DNA of 28,922 nucleotides from an uncultured Christensenella sp. (lineage in GTDB: Bacteria; Bacillota; Clostridia; Christensenellales; Pumilibacteraceae), in contig CAJUGC010000012.1 in the NCBI GenBank assembly GCA_910585955.1, positions 1 to 28,922 of the forward strand. Reading direction: 5' to 3'. The notes beneath the pieces are model-generated. The model made no database searches, was not told where the DNA came from, and saw only the letters and a program-made list of their open reading frames with translations. This document shows positions 1 through 6,982 of this stretch, in pieces. Numbering within the stretch: position 1 is the first letter of the stretch; each line of letters starts with the position of its first letter. The translations under genes were made by a program, and so were the position numbers.

Positions 1-1
1 T

Positions 2-76
2 GCGGAAGTGGCTCAGTGGTAGAGCGTTGCCTTGCCAAGGCAAATGTCGCGAGTTCGAATCTCGTCTTCCGCTCCA
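2..76 (+). tRNA. tRNA-Gly (GCC)
   Basis: A complete cloverleaf can be drawn. The acceptor stem GCGGAAG (2-8) pairs with CTTCCGC (66-72), followed by discriminator T73 and an encoded CCA (74-76). The anticodon loop CTTGCCAAG gives anticodon GCC, which reads glycine codons. The T arm contains GAGTTCGAATCTC. It is the first of three closely spaced tRNA genes that share one terminator, so they are probably processed from one transcript; the promoter must lie upstream of the window. Confidence 0.97.
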
Positions 77-81
77 TATAA

Positions 82-155
82 GGCACCATAGCCAAGCGGT
101 AAGGCAGAGGCCTGCAAAGCCTTTATCCCCGGTCCGATTCCGGGTGGTGCCTCCA
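82..155 (+). tRNA. tRNA-Cys (GCA)
   Basis: The acceptor stem GGCACCA (82-88) pairs with TGGTGCC (145-151), with discriminator T152 and encoded CCA (153-155). The anticodon loop CCTGCAAAG gives GCA (cysteine), and the U discriminator is the known identity base of tRNA-Cys. Only five bases separate it from the preceding tRNA-Gly. Confidence 0.97.
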
Positions 156-165
156 AAATCGAATT

Positions 166-251
166 GCCCAAGTGGCGGAATGGCAGACGCAAAGGACTTA
201 AAATCCTTCGGGGGAAACTCCGTACCGGTTCGAGTCCGGTCTTGGGCACCA
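166..251 (+). tRNA. tRNA-Leu (UAA)
   Basis: The acceptor stem GCCCAAG (166-172) pairs with CTTGGGC (241-247), discriminator A248, encoded CCA (249-251). The anticodon loop ACTTAAAAT gives TAA, which reads UUA/UUG leucine codons. The 86-nt length and the long variable arm (about 209-224) are those of a class II tRNA, as expected for leucine. Confidence 0.97.
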
Positions 252-272
252 TTTCGCCTGATAAGGCAGAAT

Positions 273-297
273 AAAGAACGCGCAAGCGTTCTTTTTC
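273..297 (+). terminator. Rho-independent terminator of the tRNA array
   Basis: AAAGAACGC (273-281) pairs with GCGTTCTTT (286-294) around a GCAA tetraloop, and the descending arm runs into a T-rich tail. It lies 22 bases after tRNA-Leu. Confidence 0.85.
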
Positions 298-473
298 GTT
301 TGCTTATAATGTCGAGACGATTTTGTTTTTTTTGATAGCGCTGAAAAATTATTATTCGGTACAAGCATTTTAACGGTTGCAATCTCATAACATAAATAGG
401 TACGTTATCGTCAGTCGCTGAGTTTCCGTGTAAAAAGAGAAACCGAGACACAAAATATATAACGGGGATTGCC

Positions 474-1232
474 ATGTATCAAATCAACATTAAAGTCAAC
501 CAAGAAAGAGCATTTTGGATCTATGCGCTTAACAAGCTGATATGCGGTCGCGTCCGCGCCGCAGGCGGGGTAGCCGTTGTAGCCGAAATGGACGGACAAG
601 TGAATTTGGCGTTGGCGTGCGAGACGCCTACAAGGGAGCTTCTCGACGAAACAGTGTCTGACGGAATTGTCGAACTTTTGGAGACGATAGGCAAGATGTG
701 TTATATAGACGGTAAACTTGCTCATCTCAAGATAAATAAGTCGACATACAGATTGCTGCTTCACACTCTTGTTGCATTCGACAGAGAATGCGAGCGAGAG
801 CTTTTAAACGGTATCGTGAAAATTTCGCCTTCCGTGAGTCTCGACGGCATTTACGATTTCAGACTTGAGGAGCTTAAAGCTCGGTGGGATGAAATATGCC
901 TTCTCATTACGGGCAACGCTTCGTTTTTATACGACGAAATGACGCTTAACGAATTGTTACGTTTTCTCGTAAGCGCGATAAATCCTAAAATTATGAAGCT
1001 TGAGCTGTTTCGCACGGGTGACGAATTTCTGCTTAAAGGCGTGCATAACAATTCGGAATTCAAACTTACCACAAAAGGCGGAGAGAACCTTATGCTGTAT
1101 CTTATAGATCTTGCGCCCATAGAACTCGAGATTTGCGGCGAACTTCCCGACAGCAAACTTTACTGTCGTTTGGTGGAGGTTTTTGACGCTAAGGTGAAAA
1201 ACGAATCCAAAAACACTGTGACAAGCAGATGA
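474..1232 (+). CDS. ytxC: YtxC-like sporulation-associated protein
   Basis: A 252-residue protein with no signal peptide or clear membrane segment, so probably cytoplasmic. Identification rests on the C-terminal half: at about residues 122-180 the DGIYDFRLEEL segment, a helical stretch and NELLRFLVSAINPKI follow the pattern I recall for YtxC (FRL...EFIKLLRYFV...PK). YtxC is widespread in endospore formers, but its molecular role is unknown. The N-terminal 110 residues, with two cysteines near residues 24 and 49, match nothing I recognise. The start ATG has only a modest upstream GGGGA. The gene stands alone between the tRNA array and the yajC promoter, and no convincing sigma-A promoter was seen in 304-473. 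The protein is slightly shorter than typical YtxC (about 280 residues). The family call is by memory of the pattern, not by alignment. Confidence 0.65.
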   Translation: MYQINIKVNQERAFWIYALNKLICGRVRAAGGVAVVAEMDGQVNLALACETPTRELLDETVSDGIVELLETIGKMCYIDGKLAHLKINKSTYRLLLHTLVAFDRECERELLNGIVKISPSVSLDGIYDFRLEELKARWDEICLLITGNASFLYDEMTLNELLRFLVSAINPKIMKLELFRTGDEFLLKGVHNNSEFKLTTKGGENLMLYLIDLAPIELEICGELPDSKLYCRLVEVFDAKVKNESKNTVTSR

Positions 1233-1258
1233 AAAAAAATCTTTTCGCTTGTATTTGC

Positions 1259-1287
1259 TTGCTAATCACCCGCGATTATGTTAGAAT
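1259..1287 (+). promoter_or_regulatory. Sigma-A-type promoter for yajC
   Basis: A -35 element TTGCTA (1259-1264), a 17-bp spacer, then a -10 element TAGAAT (1282-1287) preceded by TG at 1279-1280 (extended -10). Predicted transcription start is near 1294, about 25 bases before the yajC ATG. Confidence 0.7.
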
Positions 1288-1318
1288 AAAAGCAATCAAA
1301 TCAAACGGAGAATAAATA

Positions 1319-1927
1319 ATGAATTTTTCAAATTTCTTATCGGCAATCACCGGTGACACTATATTCATGATAGTGCTCGTTGTTGTCGTATTGTTGTTCC
1401 TGATAGTTTTTCCGATGTTTACCAATAAACGTCGCCAAAAGCAAGTGGAAAAGTTGCAGGAAGGCGTAGTCGTAGGCGCGGAAATAAAGACTGTCGGCGG
1501 TATAGTCGGCACTATCATAGCTATTCGCGAAAAGTCTCCCGTCGACAAGGAAATAGTCATCGAAACCGGTGTGGGCGACAATAAGTCTACTATGGTGCTC
1601 GATATGCAAGCCGTTTATCAAGTGCTCACTCCTGTTTTAAAATCCGAGACTTCCGAATCCGAAGAGGCAAAGGTTGTTGAAGAGAACGAGAATGTAGCGG
1701 AAGCAGAAAGCCATGCGAACGACGCGGAGCTTTTTGCGCCCGTGGCAGAAGTCAAAAAAGAGGCGGTAGAGCCGTCAGAAACGACAGCAGAAGAAAAGGC
1801 GGAAGATACGGCGTCCGACGAGCTCAAAGAACCGGAAACCGCAGTCGAAACGGAAAAAGCGGCGGTTACGCCGTCTGCCAATTCGTCCAAGAAAAGGTCG
1901 GGTACGTCTTCGAAAAAGAAATCTTAA
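1319..1927 (+). CDS. yajC: Sec translocase accessory subunit YajC, with long acidic tail
   Basis: YajC is the small single-span membrane protein that associates with SecDF at the SecYEG channel. Residues about 14-34 form one strongly hydrophobic membrane helix, followed by the family's FPMFTNKRRQKQ turn and a globular region (about 44-107) with the VVVGAEIKTVGGIVGTI pattern typical of YajC. Ordinary YajC proteins are about 85-120 residues; this one is 202, because of a tail of about 95 residues rich in Glu, Ala, Val, Ser and Lys that ends in a basic KKRSGTSSKKKS stretch. The start ATG is preceded by GGAG at a suitable distance. It opens a block that leads to secD and secF, which supports the call. 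A hairpin terminator follows at 1949-1986. Confidence 0.93.
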   Translation: MNFSNFLSAITGDTIFMIVLVVVVLLFLIVFPMFTNKRRQKQVEKLQEGVVVGAEIKTVGGIVGTIIAIREKSPVDKEIVIETGVGDNKSTMVLDMQAVYQVLTPVLKSETSESEEAKVVEENENVAEAESHANDAELFAPVAEVKKEAVEPSETTAEEKAEDTASDELKEPETAVETEKAAVTPSANSSKKRSGTSSKKKS

Positions 1928-1948
1928 TACTATCATAACGAAACAAAT

Positions 1949-1986
1949 CTCCGCATATCATATAGCAAGATATGCGGAGGTTTTTT
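1949..1986 (+). terminator. Terminator after yajC whose arm carries the next gene's SD
   Basis: CTCCGCATATC (1949-1959) pairs perfectly with GATATGCGGAG (1969-1979) around a 9-base loop, followed by six T residues (1981-1986). The Shine-Dalgarno sequence GGAGG (1976-1980) of the following gene (ATG at 1989) lies in the descending arm, so the same hairpin could both end transcription and hide the ribosome site in read-through RNA. Confidence 0.85.
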
Positions 1987-1988
1987 GT

Positions 1989-2378
1989 ATGGAAAACGAA
2001 ATAAAGGTAAAAAAGAAAAGCGCCGTTTTGGAAGTGGTTAAAGCAGTCATAATAGCGATCATAATTTCGCTTGTCGGCGTACTTTTGGCGGCGCTTATAA
2101 TCAAGCTGTTCAATCTTTCTTCCACGGCGATACCTATCATAAATCAGGTAATTAAAAGCATAAGCGTACTCGTATCTTGTCTTATTGCCTTTAAGACGCC
2201 GCACGGTAGTTGGGTGAAGGGCATACTTGCGGGTTTGGTTTATACGGCTCTCGCTTATGTGATTTTTTCGCTTTTAAACGGAAAGTTCACCATAGATATA
2301 GGCATTTTAAACGATGTTGCCGTAGGAGTAGTGAGCGGCTTTTTAAGCGGAATAATAGCGTCTAATATCAGAAAGTAA
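1989..2378 (+). CDS. TIGR04086/YrzE-like four-helix membrane protein
   Basis: A 129-residue integral membrane protein with a lysine-rich N-terminus (residues 1-11) and four hydrophobic segments at about 15-41, 48-67, 74-95 and 103-126. The last segment is glycine-rich (VAVGVVSGFLSGIIASN). Pattern and position match the TIGR04086 family of Firmicutes, which is typically found next to the SCIFF gene; its function is unknown. The start ATG at 1989 has GGAGG eight bases upstream, inside the yajC terminator hairpin. No separate promoter was seen, so expression probably depends on read-through from yajC. The next gene, scfA, has its own promoter. Confidence 0.8.
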   Translation: MENEIKVKKKSAVLEVVKAVIIAIIISLVGVLLAALIIKLFNLSSTAIPIINQVIKSISVLVSCLIAFKTPHGSWVKGILAGLVYTALAYVIFSLLNGKFTIDIGILNDVAVGVVSGFLSGIIASNIRK

Positions 2379-2408
2379 ACGGCGGCGGCAAAAACGTCCG
2401 TAAATCAC

Positions 2409-2437
2409 TTGATTTTTCACGATTTCTATTGTATAAT
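2409..2437 (+). promoter_or_regulatory. Strong sigma-A promoter for scfA
   Basis: TTGATT (2409-2414), exactly 17 bp, then a perfect TATAAT (2432-2437). Predicted start near 2444 gives a leader of about 30 nt with GGAGG at 2461-2465. An inverted repeat brackets the promoter: AATCACTT (2403-2410) and AAGTGATT (2444-2451), with outer arms CCGTAAAT (2398-2405) and ATTTACGG (2455-2462). This is a candidate operator. Confidence 0.85.
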
Positions 2438-2474
2438 CGTATAAAGTGATTAACATTTACGGAGGTCAACTGAA

Positions 2475-2648
2475 ATGAAACATATCAAGACAATAGTGAA
2501 ATCCACTCTCGACAGAAGCTGCGGTACGGGTTGCGGAGAGTGTCAGACGAGTTGCCAGTCGGCTTGTAAGACGAGTTGCACGGTAGGCAATCAGTCGTGC
2601 GAACGCAAGACCGTAAAGGTCAATAAGCCCGAAAAAGAACAGATATAG
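2475..2648 (+). CDS. scfA: SCIFF ribosomally made peptide precursor, seven-cysteine form
   Basis: A 57-residue peptide that I translated by hand. It begins MKHIKTIVKSTLD and carries CGECQTSCQSACKTSC followed by TVGNQSC, the hallmark of SCIFF (six cysteines in forty-five residues), a RiPP precursor nearly universal in Clostridia. In the characterised homologue the radical SAM partner installs a Cys-to-Thr thioether; by alignment the pair here would be Cys31 and Thr36. Cysteines are at 16, 20, 23, 27, 31, 35 and 42, so there is one more (Cys16) than the family name implies. GGAGG at 2461-2465 lies nine bases before the ATG. It has a strong promoter, and the maturase gene scfB starts 38 bases downstream. 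The biological role of mature SCIFF is unknown. Confidence 0.95.
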   Translation: MKHIKTIVKSTLDRSCGTGCGECQTSCQSACKTSCTVGNQSCERKTVKVNKPEKEQI

Positions 2649-2686
2649 GGATAACGTAAATCGTTTGAGATTTGCACGGTAAACAA

Positions 2687-4027
2687 ATGGTACATACTTT
2701 CGGATGTATCGGGCGCAATTTCATGCTTGACGTGGAAAGCGGCTCCCTGTACGAAATAGACGAACTCACAAGACTTGCAGTCGAAAAAAGAACAGCTCCC
2801 GAAACAATTTCGGCGGGAGCTTTTTTGCGTTATTCGGACGAAGAAATAGCTGCGGTGGAAAGCGAAATAGAAGACCTTGTTAAAGAGGGAGTGCTTTTCA
2901 CGCCCGCGCATAAGTACGGCAAGCCGGTCTATAGCGGTGTAATCAAAGCGATGTGTCTCAACGTCTCGCACAATTGCAACTTGAATTGCAAATATTGTTT
3001 CGCCGACGGCGGCACTTATACGAAAGAGCGCAAGAATATGCCGCTCGATGTTGCCGTCAAAGCCATAGACTTTTTAGTGTCGCACAGCGGTAAGCGGCGC
3101 AATCTCGAAGTCGATTTCTTCGGCGGAGAGCCGCTACTCAATTTCGACGTCGTAAAGAAGACTGTGGCTTACGCGCGGTCGCTCGAAAAGACGACGGGCA
3201 AGAATTTCCGTTTTACGATCACGACGAATGCAGTGCTTTTAAGCGACGAAGTGACGGAGTTTTGCAACAAGGAGATGTACAATGTCGTTGTCAGTATAGA
3301 CGGGCGAAAAGATGTGCATAATTGCGTGAGAAAGACCGTGGGCGGCAAGGATTCGTTCGACGTCGTCTTGAAAAACGCTTTGCGCTTCCGCGAAAAACGC
3401 GGGGACAAGCAGTACTATATCCGAGGAACGTATACGGCGCTGAATACCGATTTTGCGTCGGACGTCCTGTTTTTGAACGACGCGGGATTCGATTGTATTT
3501 CGGTCGAACCGGTTGTTCTTCCCGAAAGCAACAGTCTTGCGCTTCGTCCGGAACATACGGAAAAGCTTATAAAGCAATACGACATCCTTGCGGACGAATA
3601 TATGCGTAGGCGCGGTACGGAAAAGGAATTTTTGTTTTTCCACTTTATGCTGAACTTGAACGAGGGGCCGTGCGAGGCTAAGCGTCTCACGGGTTGCGGA
3701 GCGGGTTGCGAATACGTTGCGGTCAGTCCCGACGGCAACATTTATCCGTGCCACCAGTTCGACGGCAACGACGATTTTATAATAGGTAATGTGGTAAGCG
3801 GGAGTTTCGATCCCTCGATTCCCGAAAGGTTCGCCGCGTGCAACGTAACTACGAAAGAGGATTGCGCGAATTGTTGGGCTAAGTACTATTGCAGCGGCGG
3901 TTGCAATGCAAACGCCTACAATTTCAACGGCGATATAAACAAGCCGTACAAGGGCGCGTGCGAACTCATGCGTAAACGCATCGAATGCGCGCTTGCCGTA
4001 AATGCGGCGGTAAAGTCGGAACAATAG
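2687..4027 (+). CDS. scfB: SCIFF maturase, radical SAM/SPASM thioether-forming enzyme
   Basis: A 446-residue radical SAM enzyme. An N-terminal peptide-recognition region (about 1-85, beginning MVHTFGCIGRN) precedes the radical SAM motif CNLNCKYC (Cys97, Cys101, Cys104), which binds the SAM-cleaving 4Fe-4S cluster, and FFGGEPLLN, the usual SAM-binding glycine motif. The C-terminal third is a cysteine-rich SPASM domain with GCGAGC, PDGNIYPCHQF, CANCWAKYYCSGGC and a final GAC, giving ligands for auxiliary clusters. It should cross-link ScfA in the cytoplasm. The ATG at 2687 is chosen because MVHxF with LDVESG is how family members start; an in-frame TTG at 2672 would add five residues. The ribosome site is weak for either start, so translation may depend on the strongly expressed scfA just upstream. 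No clear terminator follows. Confidence 0.95.
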   Translation: MVHTFGCIGRNFMLDVESGSLYEIDELTRLAVEKRTAPETISAGAFLRYSDEEIAAVESEIEDLVKEGVLFTPAHKYGKPVYSGVIKAMCLNVSHNCNLNCKYCFADGGTYTKERKNMPLDVAVKAIDFLVSHSGKRRNLEVDFFGGEPLLNFDVVKKTVAYARSLEKTTGKNFRFTITTNAVLLSDEVTEFCNKEMYNVVVSIDGRKDVHNCVRKTVGGKDSFDVVLKNALRFREKRGDKQYYIRGTYTALNTDFASDVLFLNDAGFDCISVEPVVLPESNSLALRPEHTEKLIKQYDILADEYMRRRGTEKEFLFFHFMLNLNEGPCEAKRLTGCGAGCEYVAVSPDGNIYPCHQFDGNDDFIIGNVVSGSFDPSIPERFAACNVTTKEDCANCWAKYYCSGGCNANAYNFNGDINKPYKGACELMRKRIECALAVNAAVKSEQ

Positions 4028-4172
4028 GTTGAAAAAATACGAAAGACAAGCGATAAGAAACGTGTCGAGTCACGGTTGCGCCGTAACTTTCGACAAAACT
4101 CGGAATGTTTCGTCTGTAGGATGTAAATTTGCTCGCAAAGCAAACTTTCCGAAATTTACTGCCGATATTCGT

Positions 4173-4201
4173 TTGACGAAATCGTTTCTTTGATATATAA
4201 T
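4173..4201 (+). promoter_or_regulatory. Strong sigma-A promoter for secDF
   Basis: TTGACG (4173-4178), 17 bp, TATAAT (4196-4201). Predicted start near 4208, followed by AGGAGG (4219-4224) and the secD ATG at 4232. An 8-bp inverted repeat, GTAAATTT (4123-4130) and AAATTTAC (4152-4159), lies just upstream of the -35 box. Confidence 0.88.
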
Positions 4202-4231
4202 AAACAAGTAATGCTTACAGGAGGCTTTCAG

Positions 4232-5638
4232 ATGAAGAAAAAATCGTCAATAGTCAAATTGTCTATCATTGGCGTTGTTCTTATTATCGGCATCGTTTTG
4301 TCCTTCTGTTCTTTCGATATCGGTCTTACGACTTACAAATCTTTTGCAAGTTCGATCAGTTTGGGACTCGATCTTAAAGGCGGTGTTTACGCCGTTTACG
4401 AGGCGGTTGACGACAACACCGCTAATCTTGACGAGAGAATGGAAGGCACGAGAACCATGCTTCTCAATCTGTTGGTTCAAAAGGGATATACGGAGGCTAC
4501 GATTGTCAAGGAGGGAACTACGCGTCTGCGCGTCGAAGTTCCAGACGTCGACAATCCGAGCGAGATATTCGACATAATCGGCAAGCCTGCGTCTATACGC
4601 TTTGTGCTCGATTCGTCGAACGAGCAGGTTATCACGGGCGAACATATAGTCAGTGCGGAAGCGGGATACACTACGCAGGACGGCTATGTCGTTCAGCTTT
4701 CGCTTAATTCCGAGGGAGCGGACAAGTTCTACGAAGCCACGTCTAACCATGTAAACGAATATATGTCGATTTATGTGCAGGTGCAAGGCGAAGAGGAACA
4801 GCGCATATCGCAGGCGACTATATCTACGGCAATAGCGGGCGGTAGAGCGGTGATAAACGGTATGGGCAGTTACGAGGCGGCAAAGAACCTCGCCGATCAG
4901 ATAATGAGCGGTACGTTTGAAGTGCGCCTTGCTCTTATGGACAGTTCCACGGTATCTCCTACGCTCGGCGAGCAGGCGCTTTTCTATGGCTTGCTTGCGG
5001 GTATAATAGGTCTCGCGCTCGTAATTGTTTTCTTGTGTGTGATTTATCGTATGCTCGGCGTAGCGGCGTCCGTAAGCCTTATGGTATATGCGGTTTTGAT
5101 GTTGTTTTTCCTTGCGGTGCTTCCCGGCGTACAGCTTACGCTTCCGGGCATTGCGGGCATAATCCTCAGCCTCGGTATGGCTGTCGACGCGAATGTAATA
5201 ATCTATGAGAGAATGAAGTTCGAGTACAGGAACGGCAAATCGATTATGGCGTCGTCGTACGCAGGTTTCCGCAGAGCTACAATGGCAATCATAGACAGTA
5301 ATGTCACTACCATAATTGCGGGCATAATGTTGTTTATCTTCGGCACGGGTTCTATAAAAGGCTTTGCCATAACGCTTTTGCTCGGCATAGTGCTTTCGCT
5401 GTTCACTTCCATGCTCGTATCCCGTCTGCTTGTAAGATGCTTTGTAAACATCAACAGCACCAATCCGAAGCTTTACGGGTTCAAGCGCGGCAAAGGTTTC
5501 GAAAACGTAGACGCAGATAAGACCGACGTTACCGTTCAGCGTAAGATGGACGAGGAAGAAGCTCTCAAAGAAGAAAAAAGACGCGCTAAGAAAAACAAAG
5601 ACAAGAACGCAGGAGGATTAGCACATGAAAATATCTAA
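4232..5638 (+). CDS. secD: Protein translocase subunit SecD
   Basis: SecD works with SecF as an RND-type membrane complex that uses the proton gradient to pull exported proteins off the SecYEG channel. The 468-residue protein has one N-terminal membrane helix (about 7-28), the family motif GLDLKGG (45-51), an extracytoplasmic P1-like region (about 55-235), then five more helices from about 248 on. The transmembrane motif GMAVDANVIIYERMK is typical of SecD, and the Asp in it belongs to the proton path. A charged cytoplasmic tail of about 45 residues ends the protein. The ATG at 4232 is chosen over in-frame upstream starts because AGGAGG sits seven bases before it. Its end overlaps secF by 14 bp, indicating coupled translation. 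Confidence 0.96.
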   Translation: MKKKSSIVKLSIIGVVLIIGIVLSFCSFDIGLTTYKSFASSISLGLDLKGGVYAVYEAVDDNTANLDERMEGTRTMLLNLLVQKGYTEATIVKEGTTRLRVEVPDVDNPSEIFDIIGKPASIRFVLDSSNEQVITGEHIVSAEAGYTTQDGYVVQLSLNSEGADKFYEATSNHVNEYMSIYVQVQGEEEQRISQATISTAIAGGRAVINGMGSYEAAKNLADQIMSGTFEVRLALMDSSTVSPTLGEQALFYGLLAGIIGLALVIVFLCVIYRMLGVAASVSLMVYAVLMLFFLAVLPGVQLTLPGIAGIILSLGMAVDANVIIYERMKFEYRNGKSIMASSYAGFRRATMAIIDSNVTTIIAGIMLFIFGTGSIKGFAITLLLGIVLSLFTSMLVSRLLVRCFVNINSTNPKLYGFKRGKGFENVDADKTDVTVQRKMDEEEALKEEKRRAKKNKDKNAGGLAHENI

Positions 5639-6902
5639 TCTTCTCGAAAAAGATTTTCACCTTGTCGAGAAGAAAAAAATATTCTTCTTGATACCTGTTG
5701 CGATCGTCGTCGTCACTGCCGTTTTCATGCTTATATACGGACTCGTGCTCGGTTCGCCGGTAAATCTCGGAATGGATTTCACGGGCGGTTATTCGATAGA
5801 TATTACGCTCGGTACTAAGCTTACAGACGAAAACAGGGCGGTTTACGAAAAGCAGATAAACGAAATTTTCGCAGATCTCTCCGACGAAAACGGCGAGAGC
5901 TACGGACTTAAGGTTTCGTCTATTCAGCGTCAGGGCGAGGCGGAGAAGACATCGCTTCATGTCCTCTATAATGCTGCAGGCGACGAGCGTCTTATGGACG
6001 AAGTGATAAATCCCGCGCTTCAAGAGAAAATTCAGTCGGCTATATTCAAGATAGTTCCTTCGGCATCCAAGGAAACCTCGGGAAGCGGAAGCAAAATCGT
6101 ACTTTCTTACAATTTCTCACTTGCCGTTGATTCTACTTTCACCGAAGTTAGGAAAGCGATTCGCGCTTCTCTCGGGGAAGAAAACGTCGATTCGATTGAG
6201 CGTTCCGAAGATTCGCGTACGTTGACGGTTATCACAAATTCGGCAGTGTCAGACGAAACGCTTACCGCGCTTGTGGAAGCGGCGACAATAGACGACAGAT
6301 TTTCGGGTCTTGTTTCGCCGGGTAACACGACAAGCGCATCTTTCTCCGCAGAGCTTTTGTGGAGCGCGCTTGCGGCGATCCTCGCGTCCGTAGTTCTTAT
6401 GCTTGTCTATATTGCGTTCCGTTTCGAGCTTACGAGCGGTTTGTCCGCAATAATCGCGTTGTTCCACGACATACTTATCATGTTCTGTTTTATGGTCATC
6501 TTCCGCATAGAGATTAACAGTACGTTTATAGCGGCTATGATAACCATTCTCGGTTATTCGATTAACAATACGATTATCATATTCGACAGAGTGCGCGAGA
6601 ACAACAAATCGCTGTACGCTTCGGGTTCTACGGCGACGTTTATCGCCAACAAGTCCGTTTCCGAAACGCTCTTGCGTTCGATAAACACGTCGATTACTAC
6701 TCTTCTTACGATTGGTATGGTCGCTATACTGGGCGTGCATGACATCAAGATATTCGCGTTGCCAATCATAATAGGACTTCTTGCGGGCACTTATTCCTCG
6801 ATTTGCATATCGCCTGCGATATGGGCAAGTTGGAAGGACAGAAAGAAAAAGAATAAGACCTCCGAACCTAAAAAGGAACTTGAGAAGGCTACGGCGGTTT
6901 AA
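5625..6902 (+). CDS. secF: Protein translocase subunit SecF
   Basis: The partner of SecD. It has an N-terminal membrane helix (about 17-43), the motif NLGMDFTGG (47-55), an extracytoplasmic domain up to about residue 245 and five C-terminal helices carrying GYSINNTIIIFDRVRENN, the conserved SecF transmembrane motif. At 425 residues it is longer than the usual 300 or so; the extra length is in the extracytoplasmic region between helices 1 and 2. The C-terminal tail is short and lysine-rich. AGGAGG (5611-5616) lies eight bases before the ATG, inside the end of secD. A strong terminator follows at 6921-6955, so secDF is a two-gene unit from the 4173 promoter. Confidence 0.96.
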   Translation: MKISNLLEKDFHLVEKKKIFFLIPVAIVVVTAVFMLIYGLVLGSPVNLGMDFTGGYSIDITLGTKLTDENRAVYEKQINEIFADLSDENGESYGLKVSSIQRQGEAEKTSLHVLYNAAGDERLMDEVINPALQEKIQSAIFKIVPSASKETSGSGSKIVLSYNFSLAVDSTFTEVRKAIRASLGEENVDSIERSEDSRTLTVITNSAVSDETLTALVEAATIDDRFSGLVSPGNTTSASFSAELLWSALAAILASVVLMLVYIAFRFELTSGLSAIIALFHDILIMFCFMVIFRIEINSTFIAAMITILGYSINNTIIIFDRVRENNKSLYASGSTATFIANKSVSETLLRSINTSITTLLTIGMVAILGVHDIKIFALPIIIGLLAGTYSSICISPAIWASWKDRKKKNKTSEPKKELEKATAV

Positions 6903-6920
6903 CCGAAAATAAACGAAATC

Positions 6921-6955
6921 AAAATAAGCCTTCGGCAATATGAAGGCTTATTTTT
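6921..6955 (+). terminator. Rho-independent terminator after secF
   Basis: AAAATAAGCCTTC (6921-6933) pairs with GAAGGCTTATTTT (6942-6954) around an 8-base loop, with the T tract forming part of the arm. The symmetrical A and T flanks could work in either direction. Confidence 0.9.
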
Positions 6956-6982
6956 ATAGATAAATTTCAAGAGGAACGAGTA

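Noticed and set aside
301..310. TATAAT at 305-310 as a promoter for the YtxC-like gene
   Set aside because: No -35 match lies at 16-18 bp and the extended TG is misplaced; it also lies over 160 bases from the gene inside the tail of the tRNA terminator.
27..335. Open frames across the tRNA array
   Set aside because: They are produced by tRNA sequence and have no coding features.
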